In this document: one piece after another, positions 15,644 through 22,577 of the stretch
How positions within the stretch are numbered: position 1 is the first letter of the stretch
Layout of the letters: every line of letters starts with the position of its first letter
From: Poteriospumella lacustris
Lineage: Eukaryota > Sar > Chrysophyceae > Chromulinales > Dinobryaceae
DNA: 22,577 nt
Reading direction: 5' to 3'
Assembly: GCA_008000375.1 (NCBI GenBank)
Contig: SMOI01000454.1
Span: 1 to 22,577 of the forward strand
Made by a program: the position numbers and the translations under genes
Notes under the pieces: model-generated
The model's input: only the letters and a program-made list of their open reading frames with translations
Databases searched by the model: none
Told to the model about the DNA's origin: nothing

Positions 15644-17193
15644 TTACGCCTCCTCTTGTCCGCTTGCTACAACTACTTCAGTTCTTCGTCTCTTCGCGGG
15701 GGCACAGTTCTCATCTGTACCGTCTTTCTCGACTTCGGATTCTTCTTCTTTAGCGACACGTATCTTCAGTTTCCACTCGTCGTGAGTGATGGCGTATGCA
15801 GTTCCTCGCAATTTTGCCTGCCACTGCGGATGAAAGGAGAACTCGACCCGCGCCACCTTCCATTAATCAACGACTGCCCTCATCAACGCCTCCGTGGTCA
15901 GCTGCAACGACAGCTTGGACAGCAAGTGCACCTTCGTTCCAGCTGGATCCAGGAGTAACATCTCCTTTGCGCAACCATTCGTTCTCAAGCACACTCCGTG
16001 TGCGGGCAACCGCATCACGTTCCGGCGCAGCGAAAACCGCAGATGCGCCACACTGCACCCATCTTTGAAGCGCTTCAACACTGTTTCGGCAACCTCCGGA
16101 CCCCCTTCAACATCGCCAAGCTTACCACGCACTTGCCGTGCCACGTTTGCTTCAAACTGGCTGTGCGCGGCCCGATCCGCTTCCACGCTCGTTTCTGGTG
16201 CGGTCCCAATGAGCTGCGCGGTCGCCTCGTTTCTGATACTTCGGTCGCGGTCCCGTAGTTGCCGGATCCTCCATTCCCACGCCAACTTGATCTCCGCCCT
16301 CACGCAGATCGCATGGGCTTCGATTTCCAGTGTCTGCAACGGCGTCACGGACGTTGTCCCCGATAGTCCGGCCCGTTCTCGGCTTTCTTGCCGTACCGCG
16401 TCGGTACAGTTCGCCAAGAAATATCTTCTTAGCGGGGATTTCTGACACTCGCTAGCTCCGTGCTCCCGCCAGGCTGCGTGATACTTGGGCCCAATATCTT
16501 TCACGTGGCGACATGTCCCTTTTGAACAAGCGCTCCGCTATTTCCCTCTGGACGAGCTGTTCTCTCGTGACTGCCAACGTGGGTGCGTATACTCTGGATC
16601 CGAAGGCTATCAGCCCTACTTGCTGGTACGCGGACGCTCTTTCGGCCGCCCCTTCCAACAGTTCCGCCGCGTTGGCTGTCAGACTGTCGACGGTGCTCAA
16701 CGTAAAGCCACTCAAGACTTCTTGCTCTACCAGATGTTCCAGCCATGCTCGAAGGCCCGTGTATCCATACTTCTCGCCGGGCTGTCTCCGGTCTGCGAAG
16801 AAACGGTCCCAACTACGGTAAGCCTATGCATTACCCACGTCAACGTGATTCTTCCCCGCATGCCCCAGCAGGAGCTGTTTTCGCTTGGGATGGATCCAAT
16901 GACGCCAACAAGCAACAGCCATTGGTGCTCGACCGTGGCTGTTGCGTGAAGTTCGTTAAACTGCGCAGACATCGCTCACGCTCCCGGTATTCCGTTTCCG
17001 GGTCGACTCCGCTCAAGGTCAGTACGAGAGAGGCATCCAAGGGGTCACCTTGCATCCTCACCGCAAGCCGAGAAGCTTCGTCTTCCTGAATTGGTTCCCC
17101 GGTCATTGTTCGCTTTGTGTTCTGCTCCTGTTTCCTACTCGCTCCTCTTGAACACTGGCTGCCTTTCGTGTTCGTCAGGCTCAGCCAATTCAT
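15644..17193 (-). pseudogene. Unidentified antisense frame downstream of the Ty3 pol, broken
   Basis: A protein-like reading can be followed right to left over ~1.5 kb. The first part starts near MTGEPIQEDEASRLAVRM (about 17100) with SLVLTLSGVDPETEYRERER. A second frame carries AYRSWDRFFADRRQPGEKYG, YTGLRAWLEHLVEQEVLSGF and LTANAAELLEGAAERASAYQ. A third runs from 16504 (YHAAWREHGASECQK, then EIKLAWEWRIRQLRDRDRS) to a TAA at 15863-15865, after which the same frame continues to 15644 with ARVEFSFHPQWQAKLRGTAY, an acidic stretch and AKRRRTEVVV. The minus-strand reading has helix-like, varied composition, while the plus strand here is Ser/Arg/Pro-rich, as an antisense shadow would be. No family is recognised. 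It could be an extra antisense ORF of the retrotransposon, a gag from an inverted neighbour, or a captured host gene. Confidence 0.45.
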
Positions 17194-17196
17194 TTG

Positions 17197-17367
17197 GCGT
17201 ATTTCCTTTGTTTTCGCGGATTTTCTTTGTTTTCGCGTATTTCCTTTGCTTTCACGTATTTCCTTTGCTTTCGCGTATTTCCTTTGCTTTCGCGTATTTC
17301 CTTTGCTTTCGCGTATTTCCTTTGCTTTCGCGGAGTTTCTTTGCTTTCGCGGCTTTCTTTTGTCTTC
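17197..17367 (+). repeat. 19 bp minisatellite, about nine units
   Basis: The unit GCGTATTTCCTTTGCTTTC repeats at 17197, 17216, 17235, 17254, 17273, 17292, 17311, 17330 and 17349. The central units (17235-17329) are nearly identical and the edge units are diverged, as in expansion from the middle. Because 19 is not a multiple of three, every plus frame reads Phe/Leu/Arg repeats; these are not genes. Confidence 0.9.
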
Positions 17368-17465
17368 GCGGACTTCCTTCCTTTGGCGGTTTCTTCGTTC
17401 TGCTGCCTATTTCACTCGTTTGCGCACCCCTCTTTCATTACCTGTCTTATTTTTCAACCTCTTTG

Positions 17466-17990
17466 TGAAGGAGGGTATTTGCGCCGAACCCAATATTCTA
17501 GGTTCGCCTATTAGTTTAGATCATCTTTGACCGGAACCACTCATCCTGATTGGTCTTCCCGGCCTTAGACCACACATAGGCCTTGGTCGCACATTCTGTC
17601 CGGCCTTCCGGCCTATGAGTGCCTTTCCTCGATTGCTGTTTATAGCTTGTAGACCTCTCTTTGATCGGACTATCTATAAATCACAATCTAAACCTTCTCA
17701 ACTCTCTCTCGAACCGGGTTCTATCGTCAACCCTTCTCGGGAAAGATATCTTGTTAGCGTTACCTTTTCGGAACACTAACTCACAGGTTCTCGAGCGACT
17801 CAGCAGGTTTGGACTCTTCGGATAGATAATATCTCTTACAGAAGGATAATCTACCTCAGTGGACGAGAGTGGAGCATGCATGAAAAAGGAAGATCGAAAG
17901 GGTCTCCCACAGTCTCTCGCGAAATCGTTTGTCCCCTGCCCCTCCAAGATACGCCCTTCATTATATTTCCCGTTAAGCTTAGACTTCTTC
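17466..17990 (+). repeat. Possible 3' LTR of the plus-strand Ty3 element
   Basis: A purine run GAAGGAGGG at 17467-17475 could be the polypurine tract that primes plus-strand DNA synthesis just before a 3' LTR. About 200 bp on, CTATAAATC at 17674-17682 resembles a TATA box. There is no second copy in the window to compare, and neither end of the LTR is defined, so this rests on position and weak motifs only. Confidence 0.25.
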
Positions 17991-18184
17991 TGTTCTACAC
18001 ACTGAATTGAATACCTCTAAAATAAGTCCTTCGATTCACCCTCCCCGCCTCCTCGTTGTTTTCCTCAGTTTTTCAACTACGACCTCTCGCTGTCTCTCGG
18101 TGGCAACCTCGGTGTGTCTGCGACACGACCTTGGTTTCACCTCGAGACATCTCGTTGGTCGGTTGAAAACCCCTGAAAAGGTCG

Positions 18185-18279
18185 ATTTGGGCGTATGTCA
18201 GTTTGGGCGAGTTTCGGGTTGGGCGAAATCCGACAAATGGGGCGAGTTTCGGGTTGGGGGAGTTTCATTTGGGCGAATA
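18185..18279 (+). repeat. Degenerate TTTGGGCGA array A
   Basis: TTTGGGCG(A/T) and GGTTGGGCGAAA-type units recur about every 15-16 bases (GATTTGGGCG, GTTTGGGCGAG, GGTTGGGCGAAA, ATGGGGCGAG, ATTTGGGCGAA). The plus strand is G-rich and strongly strand-asymmetric. Confidence 0.75.
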
Positions 18280-18315
18280 ACCCCATGCTAGGTTAAAGTC
18301 ATTTTTCCCAAGAGG

Positions 18316-18363
18316 GGAGTTAATACCCTGGTGCCGTCCGTCCGTGGGGAGCTAATATCCCGG
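18316..18363 (+). repeat. 48 bp module, copy A
   Basis: GGAGTTAATACCCTGGTGCC followed by GTCCGTCCGTGGGGAGCTAA and TATCCCGG. It matches 19137-19184 at 43 of 48 positions. Within it GGAG(T/C)TAATA(C/T)CC occurs twice, so it is itself a small direct repeat. Both copies follow a TTTGGGCGA array. Confidence 0.9.
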
Positions 18364-18842
18364 GTCAGAAGACTTAGCGATGAACGGTTCGGCGCTCGAG
18401 AGCCGTACCAGCAAAGAAGGTGAAATCGCTCATAAACCCAGATCTCTGTCTTGGTCTAGGTCTAGGACGCCGCTTGGAGAGTGACGGACACAGTCACTTA
18501 CACTTTCTTTTATGGCTCTATTTATTTTTGTTGTTTGGGCTACTAAAATGTGTCGAAATATGTTTGATATTTTTTTATTTTGTGCTCTTGCTTTTAGAAG
18601 CCACTTATTAGAAAATAATCCAATTTGTCACTGAAACCAACATGCCATCATTATTGAAATCCTTCAAATGAATAAGGTCACGTATTTGTTATTTGTCAAA
18701 GCCTATCGTATTTGCTGTTTTACTCACGCCTTCTATTGGTGTTGATTGGTTTAAAGTTTTAAAGCAACAATGACTAGCTTGAAAGTTGATTGGTCACGAC
18801 ATTGTATCAACAACAACGATCAGCCGCCTGTGTGGGCGTGTT
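18364..18842. other. No recognisable gene
   Basis: Mixed, then AT-rich sequence between the two G-rich arrays. A small direct repeat GGTCTAGGTCTAGG lies at about 18453-18467. No coding signal is seen. Confidence 0.4.
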
Positions 18843-19041
18843 TCGGTTAGGACGAAATTCGACGTGGGTGAGGTTCGGTTTGAGCGAAGGTAGGTTTGGG
18901 CGAAGGTAGGGTTGGACACGTTTCGAACGGTCCCACTTTGGGCGAAAGTCAATTTGGGCGAAGTTGGGTTTGGGCAAAGTTCGGTGTGGGTGAGAGTAAG
19001 TTTGGGCGAGTTATGGTGCGGTTGGGTGAGATTCATTTGGG
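18843..19041 (+). repeat. Degenerate TTTGGGCGA array B
   Basis: At least ten units of the form (G/A)(G/T)TTTGGGCGAA(G/A)(G/T) at roughly 16 bp spacing, for example GGTTTGGGCGAAGGTAGG and AATTTGGGCGAAGTTGGG. Same unit and strand as array A. Confidence 0.8.
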
Positions 19042-19070
19042 CCAAGTCCGCCGGCCCTTTTAAATTTAAT

Positions 19071-19107
19071 CCTAACCCTTACCCTAACCTCACCCTAACC
19101 CTAACCC
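19071..19107 (+). repeat. Interstitial telomere-like CCCTAA repeats
   Basis: CCTAACCCTTACCCTAACCT and CACCCTAACCCTAACCC form five to six imperfect CCCTAA units. They adjoin array B, so they may mark a former chromosome end, a repaired break, or a subtelomeric location. Confidence 0.85.
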
Positions 19108-19136
19108 AAAATTAGCTGCTAAACCAATGCCGTGGT

Positions 19137-19184
19137 GGAGCTAATACCCAGGCGCCGTCCGTCCTTGGGGAGTTAATATCCCGG
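19137..19184 (+). repeat. 48 bp module, copy B
   Basis: GGAGCTAATACCCAGGCGCC followed by GTCCGTCCTTGGGGAGTTAA and TATCCCGG; five differences from copy A at 18316-18363. Confidence 0.9.
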
Positions 19185-19233
19185 CACCTTAGTTTTCCTC
19201 TCTTCTCTGCTCTTCTTCCTTGTTCCTTTTCCT

Positions 19234-19333
19234 GTAAGTAACAGATCTCGTTCCCTGCCCTTACCAGGCTGGGTGGTCATGGTACAATATATATTTATTG
19301 TTTGTTGGTCTAACTATATCTATTTTTCCTTAG
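19234..19333 (+). other. Possible spliceosomal intron, 100 bp
   Basis: GTAAGTAAC at 19234 fits a strong donor and TATTTTTCCTTAG, ending at 19333, fits an acceptor with a pyrimidine tract. The following sequence can be read as TASRSSSLRRRASLTSSADT and on to TAASSKRYPNKEDP, a plausible exon composition. No upstream coding exon was recognised. Confidence 0.25.
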
Positions 19334-19338
19334 ACGGC

Positions 19339-19422
19339 AAGCCGGAGCTCTTCGCTCCGACGCCGCGCGTCCCTGACGAGCAGCGCCGATACGGCCGCCG
19401 TCGCGTCGACCGCGGCGTCCTC
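19339..19422 (+). repeat. CG-rich segment, copy B (partner 10005-10093)
   Basis: The core GCCGATACGGCCGCCGTCGC, then GTCGACCGCGGCGTCCT, matches the partner with few differences; similarity weakens to the left. It lies just beyond the truncated end of the minus-strand Ty3 polyprotein. Confidence 0.65.
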
Positions 19423-19548
19423 CAAGCGCTACCCGAACAAGGAGGATCCAACCTCCTCCTGTTGCGATCCCCGAAGCTCGTTTCGAAGTTTACTTTTGAA
19501 GTTGGTGGGCGGATGTACCAGATCCATCGCCGTCGTGATTCCTTTACA

Positions 19549-19573
19549 GGGCACGCGTCCAAGGTGCGTGCCC
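19549..19573. repeat. Perfect 8 bp inverted repeat at the Ty3 truncation point
   Basis: GGGCACGC and GCGTGCCC flank a 9-base spacer exactly where integrase similarity ends (SDGGTH). It may have helped the deletion or rearrangement, or be coincidence. Confidence 0.7.
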
Positions 19574-22530
19574 CCGTCCGAAAGGATTTGCAGAGGTTGA
19601 CCGAACCGAGACGTATATTCAAGGAGCTTTTCCGCTGCCTCGGTCGCGCCAACCGAGGTCAAGGGATAAAGCTCAACGAATCTGGAAAAGTTGTCAATGA
19701 CCACCAGGATGTATTCGTATCCTTTGGCCGATTTAGGCAATGGACCTATTGTATCGACACTGATACGTTCCATGGGATTTTGCGCGGCCGTAACAAACGG
19801 TAGAGCACGAATGGCCGTGTTGATGACGCGCAGCGATTGACACGTGGGACATTGAAGAAGGAACTTCCGTACGTGCTGACGCATCCCAGGCCAAGTCATG
19901 CCTTTCGCCTTCAAACGACGCATGGTCAGATGCAATCCCATATGCCCCTCCATCTCATTGTGCACGGTTTGGATGGCTTGGTGTTGAGCATCGGTCAATA
20001 TGATGTCATGAAGATTGTGAATTGTTCGCTCTGGGCTGGTTGGCGCATGTGTGCCGTGGGCCGATGACAACTGCGTCCTACTCGGAATGCCCGCCAACTT
20101 GAGAGCTTTGGTTTGGCGTTCGTTCCGTCGCAGAAGCCGGCTCCGTGGCGCAATGGTTGTCGGCGATGCCTTCTCAGTGTCGGGTGCAATCCCACATAGA
20201 TATGCACTGTCCCCGTCGGAACAAGGGCAGACGCCTGTGACTACGCACAGTCGATCTGCAGGACTCTCCCTCTCCTCCTCGGCAGTGAAGTGGCCATCTT
20301 CACAACCGAAAGCGGGCTTGTCCCCGTCTCCGTCCTGGGAGCACAGCCGAGAGAAAGCATCTGCGACAACATTTTGTTCGCCCTCAATGTGACGAACAGT
20401 GAAGTCAAATTCCTGTATCGCCAGTTTCCAACGGACCACCTTGGGTGTGTTGGTGTTGAGATACTTAAGGTTGCGATGGTCCGTTAGGATGGTAAAAGAG
20501 ACATCGCGGAGTAAGTGCTCCCATTTACGGAGTGCATACCAGATCGCGTAACATTCCTTTTCAATTGTTGACCATCGGCGCTGAACCGCGGTAAGCGCTT
20601 GGCTAAGGAAAGCGACCGGCACCTGGGATTCGACATCGTTTTCCCTACGGACTTGGTACAAGTATGCCCCAATGCCGAAATCAGAGGCATCAGTTGCCAC
20701 ACAGATCGGTAACTGCTCATCGAGGAAGTGGAGTAAGGGGTTCGCTCGAATGGCATCCTTTATTGCCTCGAAGGCCGCGATGTGGCGTGACGTCCATTGA
20801 ATTTGACGACGTCGATTCCGCGGATCGTGGTAACCCTCCGTTAGCTCGTACAGCGGAAAGGCTGTCTGAGCAAAACCCCGGACATGCGCGCGAAAGTAAT
20901 TTACCAAGCCCAAAAACTGTTTGAGTTGTTTGGGATTGGTCGGAAGAGGAAATTCAACGACTTTCCGTATCTTTTCATCGGACATGGTGACGCCATGTTC
21001 GTTGATGACCCGCCCGACATACTCCAAGCAGCTGAGGCCGATCTTAGCTTTATCTGGGTTCAATGTGAGGTTGAATTCTTTTAGACGGTGAAGAACCAGG
21101 TCTAGATTCGTGAGAAATTCCGATTCATCCCGACCGTAAATGATGATATCATCGATGTATATTTCGCACACCGTATATAACAGTCCATGAAGCACTTGTG
21201 TCATGCGTTGCTGGAAGTACGAAGGGGCGGACTTGATTCCCATCCACAAGCGGACGGGTTCAAAAACCCCGAAGTCGGTTATGAACGCCGCCAAGTGTCG
21301 CGTCTGCGGGTCAAGAAGGACCTGATGGTAGCCGGAAGTCAGGTCAAGGACCGCGAAATATTTTGCCTGTTTGGCACCCAGGCGCGCAAACAGCCGATCG
21401 ATGTTAGGTATTGGCCATCCCATAGATTGGAGGCGTTCGTTCAGGGTGCGATAGTCGACGCAAAACCTCCATTTACCCGGTTGGTGGGGTTTGGCAACCA
21501 TGACTACCTGGGAATAATTGGCTGCCTGGGAACGCGTTATAAGGCCTAGGCCTAACATGGTGTTTATCTGCTCAATAAGAGCCTGTTGCTTAGTTAGTGA
21601 CTGGGGACGTGGTGGTCCCGTGGATACAAAGGCGACACCATCGAGAAGTTCCAGCCGCATTGGTTCAATGTAGGCAGCGGTTTCATCGATGGTGCGAGCA
21701 AAAACGCCCGTGTGGCGCCGTAATAGGTCGCGGAGGTTTTTATGAAACGGGCTTCTGCCAGTAATAGTCGGTGTGACACAATCGTCACACTTCTCCCCAG
21801 GTTTTGGGAGCATGTCCGACAGATCCTCCTTCCACTCAGGGTGCTCGTCATCATCCTGCAACAGCTCCAACAGGTCCGCCTTGGCGTACTCGTAGAGGTG
21901 TGGGTCGGAGCGAAACCGTGCGTCCGTGACGGGACGAGTATCATGATCTGACAGCGGGGACAACCCACCTGGTGTGGTATGTAGAACGGCGAGGTGTGCC
22001 TGCACCGCGGTGAGACTGTCCTCCCTACACTCAACAAAGAGGTGGCGGAGTTTAACCGTAAGATCGTAACGCCGGATAGTCGGCAGACCTATAATGAAGT
22101 CAAACGGCCCGTCGAGGACATGGACTGTGTCCAAGGTAACCCGTATTGGTTGTGGGGCATGGATGATTATGGTTACATTCCGCAGGGTGGCATCTATAGA
22201 ATAAGTGCTTCCCGCCCATGCTCCGTGCACAACCGTCCGAAGAGGCGAAAGAATTTCGGCATCTCCGGTGGCCCGCAGCCAATCGGCAACGCGGCGGTTA
22301 ATGTAGTCGCCCGCGCTGGCCCCACTATCGACCAGCGCCGTAGCGTGGAGGGATTGAGGACTCTGTGCGCATGTAACTTGAATTACACATGTGCCTTCGG
22401 TATGCAGTGCGTTGACGAAGGACTTTCTTGCTCGTTTCGGGGGGCGATAGCCCGGTCCGGTGTAAGGCCGACCGTCGGGCTCTGTGGCGACCGGTAGGAA
22501 CAGTACCGCAGGACGATGTGCCCGGTACCG

Positions 22531-22569
22531 CACTCCATGTTCGGAGTGGATCCATCGTTTCGATGGATC
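22531..22569. repeat. Small inverted repeats at the right window edge
   Basis: CACTCC/GGAGTG (22531-22548) and GATCCATCG/CGATGGATC with a TTT loop (22549-22569). They lie in the polyprotein frame and may have no function. Confidence 0.6.
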
Positions 22570-22577
22570 ATTGTTGG

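Larger units (their letters stand above)
19429..22577 (-). pseudogene. Ty3/gypsy pol polyprotein, open but truncated in the integrase
   Basis: One uninterrupted frame of over 1,030 codons runs in from the right window edge; residues here are counted from 22533. Domains in order: retropepsin with ALVDSGAS (Asp at ~69); reverse transcriptase with VLDLTSGYHQ (Asp ~397) and YIDD (~459-462); RNase H with ATDASDFG (Asp ~615), a Glu at ~658, LTDHRNL (~685) and ADAFSR (~725); integrase zinc finger with H ~858, H ~864 and CPTC (~895-898); integrase core with SVDTIGPLP (Asp ~927) and ILSDGGTH (Asp ~986). The family's third catalytic residue, Glu, and everything after it are absent. From about 19563 leftward the frame runs on for ~44 codons of unrelated sequence. 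Protease, RT and RNase H look intact, so the truncation may be recent. Gag would lie off the right edge. Confidence 0.92.

Noticed and set aside
15894-16445. 183-codon plus-strand frame
   Set aside because: Ser/Arg/Pro-rich shadow of the more protein-like minus-strand frame at 15863-16504.
17091-17530. Three overlapping plus-strand frames of 106-137 codons rich in Phe, Leu and Arg
   Set aside because: All are translations of the 19 bp minisatellite in different frames.
19071-19107. A true chromosome end
   Set aside because: The CCCTAA run is short, imperfect and flanked by kilobases of sequence on both sides; it is interstitial.
20141-20205. tRNA-Arg-like start GGCTCCGTGGCGCAATGG inside the Ty3 polyprotein region
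   Set aside because: The 18-base match to a tRNA 5' half and D-arm is striking, but no anticodon arm and no complementary acceptor strand follow, and the stretch is coding on the minus strand (APDTEKASPTTIAPRS). Judged coincidence.

Overview
This window looks like a transposable-element graveyard from a eukaryotic nuclear genome. I see no recognisable intact host gene, rRNA, tRNA, CRISPR array or bacterial operon. The coding content consists of broken pieces of Ty3/gypsy and Ty1/copia LTR retrotransposons, a PIF/Harbinger transposase, a Tc1/mariner transposase and a tyrosine recombinase. TTAGGG-type interstitial telomere-like repeats are present, and a few spliceosomal-type GT/AG sites can be suspected. 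The copia protease carries Asp-Asn-Gln-Ala where most retropepsins have Asp-Ser/Thr-Gly. As I recall, copia elements of diatoms and other stramenopiles use that form. A stramenopile (possibly a diatom) is my best guess, by inference only.

Layout. Positions 1-9453 are bounded by a ~100 bp inverted repeat (1-103 and 9356-9453). Inside lie five copies of a ~210 bp terminal-inverted-repeat (TIR) element, a dead Harbinger transposase (955-1740, minus), a 252 bp Tc1/mariner-type MITE nested in one TIR copy, two copia pol remnants of different families (4440-4781 plus; 7750-8270 minus), and long stretches with nothing recognisable. Positions 9600-10270 hold a gag-like coiled-coil fragment and a CG-rich segment that recurs at 19.3 kb. 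Positions 10320-12880 hold a sixth copy of the TIR element, split by a ~2.3 kb block made of a tyrosine-recombinase fragment (plus) and a decayed copia gag/protease/pre-integrase piece (minus). A 10-N assembly gap lies in this block, flanked by identical 77 bp sequences, which is probably an artefact. Positions 13056-13996 are a Tc1/mariner transposase with a stop, a frameshift and an Asp-to-Asn change at the second catalytic residue.

Positions 14290-18000 look like the 3' part of a Ty3/gypsy element: integrase C-terminus and a pol tail on plus, an unidentified ~500-codon antisense reading frame on minus, a 19 bp minisatellite, then a possible LTR. Positions 18180-19190 hold two G-rich TTTGGGCGA-type arrays, each followed by the same 48 bp module, with interstitial telomere-like repeats beside the second. 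Positions 19429-22577 contain a long open Ty3/gypsy polyprotein on minus (protease, reverse transcriptase, RNase H, integrase zinc finger and the first half of the integrase core). It is truncated inside the integrase and runs off the right edge of the window.

The genes do not form a pathway. They are layers of insertion and decay whose order can partly be read from nesting. The least explained items are the ~210 bp TIR family (six copies in 12 kb, AATAAA on both strands), the 9.4 kb inverted-repeat-bounded segment, and the antisense frame behind the Ty3 pol.
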